Part shown: piece after piece, positions 42,455 to 51,287 of the stretch
Position numbering within the stretch: the first letter of the stretch is position 1
How the letters are laid out: every line of letters starts with the position of its first letter
NCBI GenBank assembly: GCA_045591035.1
Contig: JAZNSG010000054.1
Span: 1-64,000, forward strand
From: SIG440 sp045591035
GTDB lineage: Bacteria; Bacillota; Clostridia; Monoglobales; Monoglobaceae
DNA: 64,000 bases
Reading direction: 5' to 3'
The notes under the pieces: model-generated
Seen by the model: only the letters and a program-made list of their open reading frames with translations
What the model was told of the DNA's origin: nothing
Databases searched by the model: none
Translations under genes and position numbers: made by a program

Positions 42455-44509
42455 TTAATTTAATATTCCGTTTTCGCCGACTTCTGAAAATCGGGATTTG
42501 ACCTTTTCACGGATTGACAGATTTGGGGGGAGACTTAATGTGGGGTCGGATGCAAGAAGCTTTTCAGATGCGTTTTTTGCATCAATAAGTAAATCCATAT
42601 CGGTAGAAAGATTTGCAGCTTTTAGCTCAGGCAAACCGTGTTGCCGGATACCAAAAAATTCACCCGGGCCACGAAGCTCAAGGTCTTTTTCTGAAATCCT
42701 GAAGCCGTCGTTTGTTTCGCACATAATTTTCATTCGTTCATCGGCAATTTTGCCTCCGCCCCCAAGCATAATGCAAAAGGATTGGTGTTTGCCCCTGCCA
42801 ATTCTGCCCCGTAATTGGTGAAGCTGGGAAAGCCCAAAACGTTCAGCATTCTCGATTATCATCACTGTTGCGTTTGGTACGTCTACGCCAACTTCGATGA
42901 CTGTGGTTGATACCAAGACATCAATCTCGCCTTTGGCAAATCTTTCCATAATATCTTTGCGTTCGGCTGCTTTCAGCTTTCCGTGCATAACCTCAAGGGT
43001 GTTTTCTTTGAATACGGTTTTTTTCAGTTTTTCTGCATGTTGTGTTACGGATTTGGCAGTTAAAGTCTCGGATTCTTCTACCAAAGGACAAACAATGTAG
43101 ACCTGACGCCCCTGAGAAATGTTCTTTTTGGCAAAGTCATAGACGCGTTTGCGCATATTTTCAGGAACTCCATAGGTTTCAACAGGCTTTCTTCCCGGTG
43201 GGAGCTCGTCGATTATGGAAATATCCAAATCCCCGTACAGAATAAGTGAAAGTGTTCGTGGAATCGGCGTTGCTGTCATGACAAGGGTGTGGGCTCCATA
43301 ACCCTTTTCGGTAAGGGTTGTCCTTTGGCGAACGCCAAAGCGGTGCTGTTCGTCGGTTATGACAAGTGCCGGATTTTTAAACTTAACGCCATCGGATATG
43401 AGGGCGTGGGTGCCAATGATTATTTTAGCTTTGCCGGTGCTGATTTTATCCAGTTCACGGCGTTTTTCGGCGGCAGACATTGCTCCGATGAGAAATGCCG
43501 TTTCAAATCCGAATTGAGAAAAGAGGCGTGAGAGGTTTTTGTAGTGCTGAATAGCAAGAATTTCGGTTGGTGCCATAAGCACAGACTGGCAATCTGACAT
43601 TGCTGCGGCGTACATGGCGGCAGCAGCCACCATAGTCTTGCCTGAACCTACGTCGCCCTGAACCAAACGATTCATAGGAGTGCTTTCTCGCAGGTCGGCA
43701 GAAATTTCATTAATAACACGTTTTTGGGCATTGGTCAGCTCGTAAGGAAGTGCCTTTGCAAAGTTTTCAATGCATTTTACGTTTTTTATGGGAATGGCGG
43801 TATAGTTTTTCCGTTCTTCGCCCAGTACACGGATGCCTGTTTGCAGAACAAAAAGCTCATCGAAAGCAAGACGGCGTCTGGCGTTTTCAAATTCTTCGGA
43901 ACTTTTTGGCTGATGCAGGTTTTTCAGGGCAGTGAAAAGAGGAGGGAAGTTGTTTTCATCAAGAACGGACGGGGGAAGCAAATCCACCGGAATTTCTGTA
44001 AGAGACTCGATTACCCTTTCGGCGGTATTTCGCAACGTGGTTTGGTTAAGTCCTGCAACAAGAGGATAAACGGGAAGAATTTTCCCGAGTTTTTTGCTCT
44101 CCTTGCCACAGGCTTCGGTCACGGGGTTAGTCATTTCAAAATAATTTCCCCGCCAGGTAACCTTGCCGAAAAAGATGAATTCTGTGTCAGATTTCAATGA
44201 CTCGGCGATAAAGGGTGAGTTAAACCAGGTTATCTTCATAAGGTCTTTACCGTCACTTATCATTGTTTGGGTGACGGTAACCCTGCCACGGGCGCGATAG
44301 GTTTTTACACCTTGGGCAAGACTTCCCCTGACGCAGACGATTTCTCCGTCTATAAGCTCTGAGATTGATTTTGAGAGGGAGCGGTCCTCAACTGTGCGAG
44401 GAAGATAGAAAAGCATATCCTGTGCGGTATGTATTCCCATTTTTGCAAAAAGCTTTGCCCGGGCTTCGCCTATTCCCTTTACATATTGAATATTGTCGTT
44501 AAGCTTCAT
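42455..44509 (-). CDS. recG: ATP-dependent DNA helicase RecG
   Basis: RecG is a branch-migration helicase for stalled forks and Holliday junctions. It has 684 aa from the ATG at 44509; the GTG at 44524 lies inside the GGAGGTG site and is less likely. The N-terminal wedge (OB) domain is followed by Walker A in QGDVGSGKTMVAAAA, the DEQH box in VITDEQHRFGV, motif III TATPIPRTL, and late QLRGRIGRGKHQSFC. It is last in the order Asp23, fakA, recG, as in Bacillus. Confidence 0.95.
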   Translation of the reverse strand: MKLNDNIQYVKGIGEARAKLFAKMGIHTAQDMLFYLPRTVEDRSLSKSISELIDGEIVCVRGSLAQGVKTYRARGRVTVTQTMISDGKDLMKITWFNSPFIAESLKSDTEFIFFGKVTWRGNYFEMTNPVTEACGKESKKLGKILPVYPLVAGLNQTTLRNTAERVIESLTEIPVDLLPPSVLDENNFPPLFTALKNLHQPKSSEEFENARRRLAFDELFVLQTGIRVLGEERKNYTAIPIKNVKCIENFAKALPYELTNAQKRVINEISADLRESTPMNRLVQGDVGSGKTMVAAAAMYAAAMSDCQSVLMAPTEILAIQHYKNLSRLFSQFGFETAFLIGAMSAAEKRRELDKISTGKAKIIIGTHALISDGVKFKNPALVITDEQHRFGVRQRTTLTEKGYGAHTLVMTATPIPRTLSLILYGDLDISIIDELPPGRKPVETYGVPENMRKRVYDFAKKNISQGRQVYIVCPLVEESETLTAKSVTQHAEKLKKTVFKENTLEVMHGKLKAAERKDIMERFAKGEIDVLVSTTVIEVGVDVPNATVMIIENAERFGLSQLHQLRGRIGRGKHQSFCIMLGGGGKIADERMKIMCETNDGFRISEKDLELRGPGEFFGIRQHGLPELKAANLSTDMDLLIDAKNASEKLLASDPTLSLPPNLSIREKVKSRFSEVGENGILN

Positions 44510-44588
44510 GAGAACCTGATTCACCTCCGGTTAAAAATTCTGCCAAAAACGGCAAAGCTGTTTTTGGCAGGTTGGATTTTAGTTAGGT

Positions 44589-46217
44589 TTATTCAACTGA
44601 AACAATATAGAAGTATACGGGCTGACCGCCTGAGATGGCGGAAATATCCAAGTCGGGATATTTTTCTTCGAGGTTTTCAGCCAAATTTTCGGCAGTTTCT
44701 TTTGAGATGTCTTCACCGTAGTAGATAGAGAGCATAGAAGCTTCGTCACTGATCAGTTTTTCAGCCAATGCCAAGACGCCATCCTCGGGAGTTGAAGTAA
44801 CGGAAACGATTTCTTTACCCAGAACGGCAAGACAATCACCAAGGGAAATTTCCATGCCGTCAAGGTTTGTATCACGTGCCGCAAAAGTAACCTGACCGCA
44901 GGCGACGCCTTGAGCAAATTCGTTCATTGCCTCGGCGTTTTCATCAGGCTCAAGGCTTTCGTCAAATGCCATCATTGCTGAAAGTCCCTGGGGAATATTA
45001 ACTGTGGGGATGACGATGACGCTTTTATCTGTCAGAGCATCCACCTGGTCTGCGGCAAGAATTATGTTTTTGTTGTTTGGCAGAATATAAACCACTTCTG
45101 CGGGAATTTTTTCTACAGCAGAGAGCAAATCCTGAGTGCTTGGGTTCATGGTTTGACCGCCCTCAATGATTTCGTCAACATTAAGGGATTTGAAAAGCTC
45201 TGAAAGACCATTGCCGGCAGATACCGCAGCAAAGCCATATTTTTTGGTGGGGACGGCTGCGGATTTGACGGGAACAGATTCTTCTGTTTCGTCAGACTGT
45301 TTTTCGTCGTGCTGGTATTTCATATTGTCAATTTTCAAATTTGTAAGCTCTCCCAACTTGATTGCCTGTTCGATAACATATCCGGGATGGTTGGTGTGAA
45401 TATGGACTTTCACAATTTCGTCGTCCTCAATAACCAACATACAGTCACCCTTATCGGAAATGGCGGTCCGGAACTGGTTTGCTTTTCGTTGGGATGTTTT
45501 GTTTATGATGAATTCTGTGCAATACAGAAATTTTATGTCAATGTCGTCTTTTGTAACAGCCTGGGATTGAACCGGGGCAGATGCCTCACCGGATTCTATT
45601 GCCTTGCCGTTTTCAAGGGCAAAAAGCATACCCTCGAAAAGTACCATAAGACCTTTCCCCCCTGCGTCAACAACCCCCGCCTTTTTAAGAGCAGGCAGAA
45701 GCTTGGGAGTGTGGTCAAGGCTTTTGTTCCCTGCGTCAACTATGCAGTGAAAGAATTCGGTTATGTCGGAAAAATCACTAAAATTTTCCTGTGCATATTC
45801 TGCAGTCTCGCGAATAACTGTCAGGATTGTACCTTCGGTGGGCTTCATAACCGCACGATAAGCTGTGAGCTTGGCGGAAACAATAGCGTCTTTAAGGTCT
45901 GCTATTTCTATGCTTTCTTTTGATGCGAGAGCTTTGGAAAAACCTCGGATTATCTGAGAAAGAATAACACCTGAGTTGCCTCGTGCGTTTCGTAAAGCAG
46001 AAGATGACAGACTTGACAAGAGCTTTCCTGCATGGTCGGTTTCATCTCTCAGGGTCATTTCTGTTGCTCCGCTGAAAGTAAGGCTCATATTTGTGCCTGT
46101 GTCGCCGTCGGGGACGGGAAAGACGTTCAGGTCATCAATGAGCTTTCTGTTGTTTCGTATATTAGCTGAGGCTGATGTGAGCATAAGCCTCAGGGTTGAT
46201 GTGTCAATTATATTCAC
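44589..46217 (-). CDS. fakA: DAK2-domain fatty acid kinase subunit FakA (YloV)
   Basis: A 542-aa kinase subunit that phosphorylates fatty acids bound to DegV-type FakB proteins. The N-terminal DAK2 domain has NVFPVPDGDTGTNM (ATP/metal Asp) and ALRNARGNSGVILSQI. A middle domain has KVHIHTNHPGYVIEQA with the essential His, and the C-terminal domain is DegV-like. The GTG start is 6 bases from GAGGT. A DegV protein that could serve as its FakB partner is encoded at 49872-50720. It is cotranscribed with the Asp23 gene ahead of it (25-base gap). Confidence 0.93.
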   Translation of the reverse strand: MNIIDTSTLRLMLTSASANIRNNRKLIDDLNVFPVPDGDTGTNMSLTFSGATEMTLRDETDHAGKLLSSLSSSALRNARGNSGVILSQIIRGFSKALASKESIEIADLKDAIVSAKLTAYRAVMKPTEGTILTVIRETAEYAQENFSDFSDITEFFHCIVDAGNKSLDHTPKLLPALKKAGVVDAGGKGLMVLFEGMLFALENGKAIESGEASAPVQSQAVTKDDIDIKFLYCTEFIINKTSQRKANQFRTAISDKGDCMLVIEDDEIVKVHIHTNHPGYVIEQAIKLGELTNLKIDNMKYQHDEKQSDETEESVPVKSAAVPTKKYGFAAVSAGNGLSELFKSLNVDEIIEGGQTMNPSTQDLLSAVEKIPAEVVYILPNNKNIILAADQVDALTDKSVIVIPTVNIPQGLSAMMAFDESLEPDENAEAMNEFAQGVACGQVTFAARDTNLDGMEISLGDCLAVLGKEIVSVTSTPEDGVLALAEKLISDEASMLSIYYGEDISKETAENLAENLEEKYPDLDISAISGGQPVYFYIVSVE

Positions 46218-46241
46218 AGTATCACCTCAATTGTGTGGGAT

Positions 46242-46598
46242 TTAAGCTTCAACTCGGACGCTTTCAACGTTCACCTGAACACTTGAAACCTCCATACCGG
46301 TATACTTTTCAACGTTGTATTTAACATTATTTCGTATAGTTTCACCGATAGTGCTTATATTAAGACCGTATTCCACAACTATATAAAGAGTAATTTCAAT
46401 TACATTGTTTTCAGTTTTTACCTTTATGCCTTTGTCCATGTTTTCTTTCTTGAGAAGTCCGGCTATGCCATCCTTCCCTGATTTTGCACACATTCCAACT
46501 ACACCATAGCATTGTGTGGCGGTGTAACCTGCCAATTTGGCGATTACGGTGTTGGAAATAATTATAGAGCCTCGTTCGTTTTTGATTTCAGCACTCAT
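46242..46598 (-). CDS. Asp23/Gls24 family protein (YloU)
   Basis: A 118-aa protein; the start at 46598 is behind GGAGGAACAAAA. The family pattern is present: GSIIISNTVIAKLAGYTATQCYGVVGM near the start and ITLYIVVEYGLNISTIGETIRNNVKYNVEKYTGMEV at the end. Members are membrane-associated in some Firmicutes and linked to envelope stress or fatty acid metabolism. Its place before fakA is widely conserved. Confidence 0.92.
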   Translation of the reverse strand: MSAEIKNERGSIIISNTVIAKLAGYTATQCYGVVGMCAKSGKDGIAGLLKKENMDKGIKVKTENNVIEITLYIVVEYGLNISTIGETIRNNVKYNVEKYTGMEVSSVQVNVESVRVEA

Positions 46599-46649
46599 TT
46601 TTGTTCCTCCAATCAAACGAAGAAAAATATTTACAATCATTCATCATTT

Positions 46650-46678
46650 ATAATACATCATTTTTCTGTTTTGGTCAA
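46650..46678 (-). promoter_or_regulatory. Promoter of the Asp23-fakA-recG operon
   Basis: On the minus strand TTGACC (46673-46678) and TATTAT (46650-46655) are separated by 17 bp, about 50 bases before the start at 46598. Confidence 0.7.
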
Positions 46679-46842
46679 GTGTTTTCAAGTTTTTTGGAAG
46701 AGTAATGGGACACAGTTTTGACAAAATTAGCAAAAATAATGCAGTCAATAAGAAATTTTGACGGAAAAGCATATCTATTTATAAGGAAATTTTTTATTGC
46801 GTTTTCTTGGGTTTTGTGATATTATAATGAATGTATCTTAGG

Positions 46843-46997
46843 AAAAACGTAAAGTACGTTTTTCCCAATCAAAACATTGTTTTGATTGGGAAATTGCAGA
46901 GCAATTTCCTGATAATTCATTGCAATTATGTGTGGCTTTCAAGCTCTTTGCTTGAAAGTTGCGGAACGAGTTCCGCTAAAACGGCGTTTCGCCGTTT
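46843..46997 (+). repeat. Chain of six short hairpins upstream of rlmB
   Basis: In order: AAAAACGTA/TACGTTTTT (46843-46863), CCCAATCAAAAC/GTTTTGATTGGG (46864-46890), GAAATTGC/GCAATTTC (46890-46908), CTTTCAAGC/GCTTGAAAG (46937-46959), GCGGAAC/GTTCCGC (46961-46976) and AACGGCG/CGCCGTT (46980-46997). The hairpins adjoin or nearly adjoin, apart from one gap of about 28 bases. They lie in a leader starting near a TATAAT at 46823. The sequences differ from the 586 and 13026 elements, but the layout is similar. Confidence 0.75.
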
Positions 46998-47058
46998 CCA
47001 CGACAATAATTATTATTATGTATAATTTTGTACAATATACGAAGCGGAGTTTTTTGTT

Positions 47059-47820
47059 ATGGATGATAAAATTTATGGAAGTAATCCTGTCTTTGAGGCA
47101 CTTACCTCGGGCAGAGAGATAGACAAAATATTGATTCTTGAGGGGGCAAGACACAGCCGACTTGCTCAGATTACGGCGTTGGCAAAAAAACGGGGTATTC
47201 AGTATTCTCTTGTGAACCGGAAAAAACTGGACGAGCTTTCTGAGGGAGGAAACCATCAGGGTGTTCTTGCTTTTGCGGCGGCACATGCTTATGTTTCGGT
47301 AGCAGATATTCTTGCTGCGGCTGAGAAAAAGGGTGAAGCTCCGTTTGTTATCATTGCTGAAGGTTTGAGTGATCCTCATAACTTAGGAAGTATCATTCGT
47401 ACAGCAAGTGCTGTTGGTGCTCACGGTGTTATTATTCCAAAAAACCGAAGCGTGGGGCTTACCGGGACCGTGGCAAAGGTTTCGGCCGGTGCAGTTGAAT
47501 ATGTTCCTGTTGCCAGAGTAACAAATATTTCCGCTACTATTGAAGAACTTAAAAGAAAAGGGCTTTGGGTTGCAGGTACGGCGCTGGAGGGAAGCACGAC
47601 TCATTATGAGGCAGACCTGACCGGGCCTTTGGCAATTATAATTGGCAGCGAGGGCTCAGGACTCAGCCGCCTGGTTCGGGATAATTGTGATTTTCTTGTG
47701 AAGATTCCTATGATTGGCGAGATAGAATCCCTGAATGCATCTGTTGCGGCTGGGGTGCTTATGTACGAAGCTCTTCGCCAGAGACTTACCAAATCGAAGA
47801 AAGCGGGAGAAAGAAAATGA
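47059..47820 (+). CDS. rlmB: 23S rRNA (guanosine-2'-O-)-methyltransferase RlmB (SpoU/TrmH family)
   Basis: A 253-aa knotted methyltransferase. An N-terminal substrate-binding domain (IYGSNPVFEAL) precedes the SPOUT core, with motif 1 EGLSDPHNLGSIIRTA (catalytic Asn/Arg), motif 2 IIIGSEGSGLSRLV and motif 3 PMIGEIESLNASVAAGVLMYE. It methylates the 2'-OH of a guanosine in 23S rRNA. Firmicutes often carry it behind cysS. Here a hairpin-rich leader precedes it, and the stop overlaps the comM start by 4 bases. Confidence 0.93.
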   Translation: MDDKIYGSNPVFEALTSGREIDKILILEGARHSRLAQITALAKKRGIQYSLVNRKKLDELSEGGNHQGVLAFAAAHAYVSVADILAAAEKKGEAPFVIIAEGLSDPHNLGSIIRTASAVGAHGVIIPKNRSVGLTGTVAKVSAGAVEYVPVARVTNISATIEELKRKGLWVAGTALEGSTTHYEADLTGPLAIIIGSEGSGLSRLVRDNCDFLVKIPMIGEIESLNASVAAGVLMYEALRQRLTKSKKAGERK

Positions 47821-49349
47821 TTGCAAAGCTAAGCAGCACAGCACTTTTTGGCATTGATGGATTTGTTGTTGATGTTGAAGCGGATATCTCAAACGGTCTT
47901 CCGGGTTTTGATATAGTGGGACTTCCAGATGCGGCTGTGAAGGAATCGAAAGAGCGTATTCGTGCCGCTATAAAAAACACAGGACTTGAGATGCCGTCAA
48001 AACGTATAACAGTAAACCTTGCACCTGCTGACATAAAAAAAGAGGGGACTCATTTTGATTTGCCCATAGCTTTAGGCATTCTTGAGGCTTCAAAACAGCT
48101 TAAGATTAAGAATCCGTTGGATACGGTGTTTCTGGGTGAGCTTTCTTTGGGAGGAGACCTCAGGCGGGTAAACGGAGTTTTGCCCATGGCAATTTCTGCT
48201 TACCAGAATGGGATAAAACGAATTTTTGTTCCAAAGGAAAATGCCCGGGAGGCTGCGGTTGTTGAAGGACTTGAGGTGTATGGGGCGGAAACGCTGAAGG
48301 ACGTGCTTCATCATTTCACCGGGCAAAGAGAAATAATGCCCATAAAGGTGACGATTGATGAACTTTTGGAAAATGCAGATAAAGAAAGATTTGACTTTGC
48401 TGATGTTAAAGGCCAGGCGTTTGTAAAAAGAGCTCTTGAAATAGCGGCTGCCGGTGGCCACAATGTTCTGATGATCGGACCGCCCGGTTCGGGTAAAACA
48501 ATGATAGCTCAGCGTATACCATCAATACTTCCGGAGCTTAGCTTTGAGGAATCCCTTGAGGTCACAAAGATACACAGCATCGCGGGGATGCTTTCAAAAA
48601 ACAGTCCTCTTGTTACAAAAAGACCATTCAGACACCCCCACCATACAGTGTCATCGGTGGGACTTTCAGGGGGTGGAAGTTATCCAAAGCCGGGGGAAAT
48701 CAGTTTATCCCATAACGGAGTTTTATTTTTGGACGAGCTTCCGGAATTCAGACGTGATGCCCTTGAGGCAATGCGTCAGCCACTTGAAGATGGAGAAATA
48801 ACCATTACTCGTGTTGGTGGAAGTGTTACATATCCTTGTAATGTTATGCTTGTTGCATCAATGAACCCTTGTCCCTGCGGATACTATGGCGACAGACAAA
48901 GGGAATGTAATTGCACCAGGACACAGATTATGAAATATATGAGCAAAATCAGCGGACCGTTGCTGGACAGGATTGATTTGCATATTGAAGTTCCGTCGGT
49001 CAAATATGAGGATTTGGAAAATCAAAAACCGGGTGAGAGCACCGAAAGCATAAAGAAAAGAGTGCAAAATGCCCGACAAATTCAACTTGAACGTTATAAG
49101 GATAGTGGGGTTTATTCCAACAGCCAACTGACCTCGGAGCTTATGAACAGATATTGTACCCCTGAGCCTGAGGCGGGAGAGCTTTTGAAACAGGCTTATG
49201 AATCTTTGGGATTTAGTGCGAGAGCCCATAACCGCATACTTAAGGTGGCAAGGACAATTGCGGATTTGGCGGGGGAAGAAAGGATAAATGCAGAGCATAT
49301 TGCTGAGGCTATTCAGTACAGAGCTTTGGACAAAAAGTTTTTTAACTAA
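47817..49349 (+). CDS. comM: YifB/ComM family Mg-chelatase-like AAA+ ATPase
   Basis: A 510-aa protein. The N-terminal Lon-like fold (GFVVDVEADISNGLPGFDIVGLPDAAVKESKERIRAA) is followed by an AAA+ module with Walker A GPPGSGKT and Walker B FLDELPEFR. The Cys-rich insert CPCGYYGDRQRECNC is characteristic, and the C-terminal Mg-chelatase lid (YQLSARAHNRILKVARTIADL type) follows. ComM in Haemophilus and Vibrio is a helicase for integration of incoming DNA in transformation; in Clostridia the role is untested. It is translationally coupled to rlmB. Confidence 0.92.
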   Translation: MIAKLSSTALFGIDGFVVDVEADISNGLPGFDIVGLPDAAVKESKERIRAAIKNTGLEMPSKRITVNLAPADIKKEGTHFDLPIALGILEASKQLKIKNPLDTVFLGELSLGGDLRRVNGVLPMAISAYQNGIKRIFVPKENAREAAVVEGLEVYGAETLKDVLHHFTGQREIMPIKVTIDELLENADKERFDFADVKGQAFVKRALEIAAAGGHNVLMIGPPGSGKTMIAQRIPSILPELSFEESLEVTKIHSIAGMLSKNSPLVTKRPFRHPHHTVSSVGLSGGGSYPKPGEISLSHNGVLFLDELPEFRRDALEAMRQPLEDGEITITRVGGSVTYPCNVMLVASMNPCPCGYYGDRQRECNCTRTQIMKYMSKISGPLLDRIDLHIEVPSVKYEDLENQKPGESTESIKKRVQNARQIQLERYKDSGVYSNSQLTSELMNRYCTPEPEAGELLKQAYESLGFSARAHNRILKVARTIADLAGEERINAEHIAEAIQYRALDKKFFN

Positions 49350-49378
49350 ATCGGGAGAATTTGAAAGGACAGTTTGAT

Positions 49379-49879
49379 ATGAGGTTGAATATAGTTTTGG
49401 TTGAGCCTGAAATTCCTTCGAACACGGGAAATATTTCGCGGACGTGTTCGGTGATTGGGGCATCGCTTCATCTTGTGCATCCTTTGGGATTTGACATAGA
49501 CGAAAAAGCTGTCAGACGGGCAGGGCTTGACTATTGGGGAGATTTGGATATTCATGAATATAACTCTTTTGATGAGGTAAGACTTAAGTATCCCGATGGA
49601 GAGTTTTATTATTGCACGACAAAGGCTTCGAACACATACAGCAGAACAAAGTTTCCCACAAATGAAGATACAGATATATTTCTTGTGTTCGGAAAGGAAA
49701 CGAAAGGGCTTCCTGAAGAGTTGATAAAGGATAATCTCGAGCGGGCAATACGAATCCCCATGAAGAATGATAAGCGTTCACTTAATCTCTCAAACTCTGT
49801 GGCGATTGTTGCTTATGAGGTTTTGAGACAAAATAACTTTGAAAATCTTGAAGAGGAAGGACTATTTAAAAATGGTTAA
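49379..49879 (+). CDS. trmL: tRNA (cytidine/uridine-34 2'-O-)-methyltransferase TrmL
   Basis: A 166-aa SPOUT enzyme modifying the wobble base of certain tRNA-Leu. The start at 49379 is 9 bases from AAAGGA. Motifs: LVEPEIPSNTGNISRTC at the start, DIFLVFGKETKGLPEEL and the late IRIPMKNDKRSLNLSNSVAIVAYEVLRQ. The short length distinguishes TrmL from the RlmB type. The end overlaps the DegV gene by 8 bases. Confidence 0.93.
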   Translation: MRLNIVLVEPEIPSNTGNISRTCSVIGASLHLVHPLGFDIDEKAVRRAGLDYWGDLDIHEYNSFDEVRLKYPDGEFYYCTTKASNTYSRTKFPTNEDTDIFLVFGKETKGLPEELIKDNLERAIRIPMKNDKRSLNLSNSVAIVAYEVLRQNNFENLEEEGLFKNG

Positions 49880-50720
49880 AATTATTACAGATTTATCCGC
49901 AGATATTGAAAAAGAGGTCGCAAACAAGTGGGATATAAGGGTTGTCCCATTTTATATTAACTATGGAGATGAAAGTATTCTGGCAGATGTAGAATACACT
50001 CCGGATATGTTTTATGAAAAATTCAAAGCAAGTGACGAGATGCCATCAACAAGTCAGGCATCCCCCGGACTTTTGGAGGATATGTACAGAGAGATGGGGA
50101 ATGACTCTCCAATAATTCACATTACTATTCCTGCAAACAGCAGCGGCATAGTCAACACTGCAAATAATATTGCTCAAAGACTTAACGAAGAAGAAGGCTT
50201 TGATATTACCATTGTGGATTCGGGAATGTACAGCTATGGCATAGGGGCGAATGTTATTGAAGCTGCAAAAATGGCCCATGATGGATGCTCAAAGGAAGAA
50301 ATTTTAAGCTTCCTTAAAACCCGGTTCGATAGGGACAAAGTATATTTCATTGTGGATGACCTGAGACATCTGCAAAAGGGCGGAAGAATAAAAGCGACAA
50401 CCATGGTTATTTCAGAGATACTTGACATAAAGCCGATTCTGTACTCAAACGATGGAATGGTAGAGGCTTTTGCGAAGGTCAGGGGACTTAAAAAAGCGAT
50501 TGCAAAAATGGTGGATATAATGGCTGAAAAGATTGAAGACCCTGAGCATGGGACTGTTTATATTTTGCATGCAGATGCCCCTGAGAAGGCAGAGCTGACT
50601 GCTGAAATGATAAGAAACAAGATAGCCCCCAAGGAGATTGTTATCGGGAAAGTTGGCCCGATTATTTCGTGTCATGCAGGGCTTGGGGTGTTTGGTATAT
50701 ATTTTAAGCATAAGGGATGA
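49872..50720 (+). CDS. DegV-family fatty-acid-binding protein (FakB type)
   Basis: A 282-aa protein; the start at 49872 has GAGGAAGGA upstream and overlaps the end of trmL. DegV proteins bind one fatty acid in a deep pocket. The family pattern is clear: ITDLSADIEKE near the start, MPSTSQASPGLLEDMYREM (ligand Ser/Thr), ITIPANSSGIVNTA, and FIVDDLRHLQKGGRIKA (with the usual RLxKGGR type loop). As a FakB-like carrier it would present fatty acids to FakA, encoded at 44589-46217. Which chain it prefers is not visible. Confidence 0.9.
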   Translation: MVKIITDLSADIEKEVANKWDIRVVPFYINYGDESILADVEYTPDMFYEKFKASDEMPSTSQASPGLLEDMYREMGNDSPIIHITIPANSSGIVNTANNIAQRLNEEEGFDITIVDSGMYSYGIGANVIEAAKMAHDGCSKEEILSFLKTRFDRDKVYFIVDDLRHLQKGGRIKATTMVISEILDIKPILYSNDGMVEAFAKVRGLKKAIAKMVDIMAEKIEDPEHGTVYILHADAPEKAELTAEMIRNKIAPKEIVIGKVGPIISCHAGLGVFGIYFKHKG

Positions 50721-50726
50721 TTTTTT

Positions 50727-51257
50727 ATGTATCTTGAAAAAGAAGAAATGAAGTTTGCGGCTCTTTATGCCATAAAACGCTACAAGGCTCCTCTTGCACA
50801 AAGCCGGATGTATGAGATTTTTACCTGGGACCAGGAAATAATGGAGTATTTTGACCTGGCGGATATTCTGGCAGAACTTCTTGAGGATAAGTATATAATA
50901 CAAAAGTATTATCGCAATGAGGCGGCTCTTTGTCTTACGGAAAGCGGAGAAGAGGCTTGTAGGTTTTTCGAGAACAGGATACCATTCAGCATAAGGCAGA
51001 GAATTGATTCTGCTATAGGTGAAAGGAAGTATGATGAGCTTGTTGACCCGAATGCGGTGAAAGCTGAGGTTTTTCCGGGTGAAAACGGGGAATATACGGC
51101 TAAATGCTCAATTCTTCGGGAAAAGGTGCCGATTTTTGAGCTTTCTTTGAGCATGGGAAAATACAGTGAAGCACACAGAGTGGCAGAGAATTTTAAAGAT
51201 AGTGCTTATGATATTTATGAGGGAGTTTTAGAGCTTTGTGCAAAACGCAGAAAGTAG
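50727..51257 (+). CDS. DUF4364 family protein
   Basis: A 176-aa soluble protein common in Clostridia. The N-terminal 75 residues look like a winged helix (ALYAIKRYKAPLAQSRMYEIFTW...DILAELLEDKYI) with a following wing, and the C-terminal half is alpha/beta (IFELSLSMGKYSEAHRVAENFKDSA). It is possibly a DNA-binding regulator, not studied as far as I know. It sits 6 bases behind the DegV gene in the same operon. Confidence 0.85.
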   Translation: MYLEKEEMKFAALYAIKRYKAPLAQSRMYEIFTWDQEIMEYFDLADILAELLEDKYIIQKYYRNEAALCLTESGEEACRFFENRIPFSIRQRIDSAIGERKYDELVDPNAVKAEVFPGENGEYTAKCSILREKVPIFELSLSMGKYSEAHRVAENFKDSAYDIYEGVLELCAKRRK

Positions 51258-51287
51258 ACTTATTCTATATGATTCGGAGGGAAAGGT

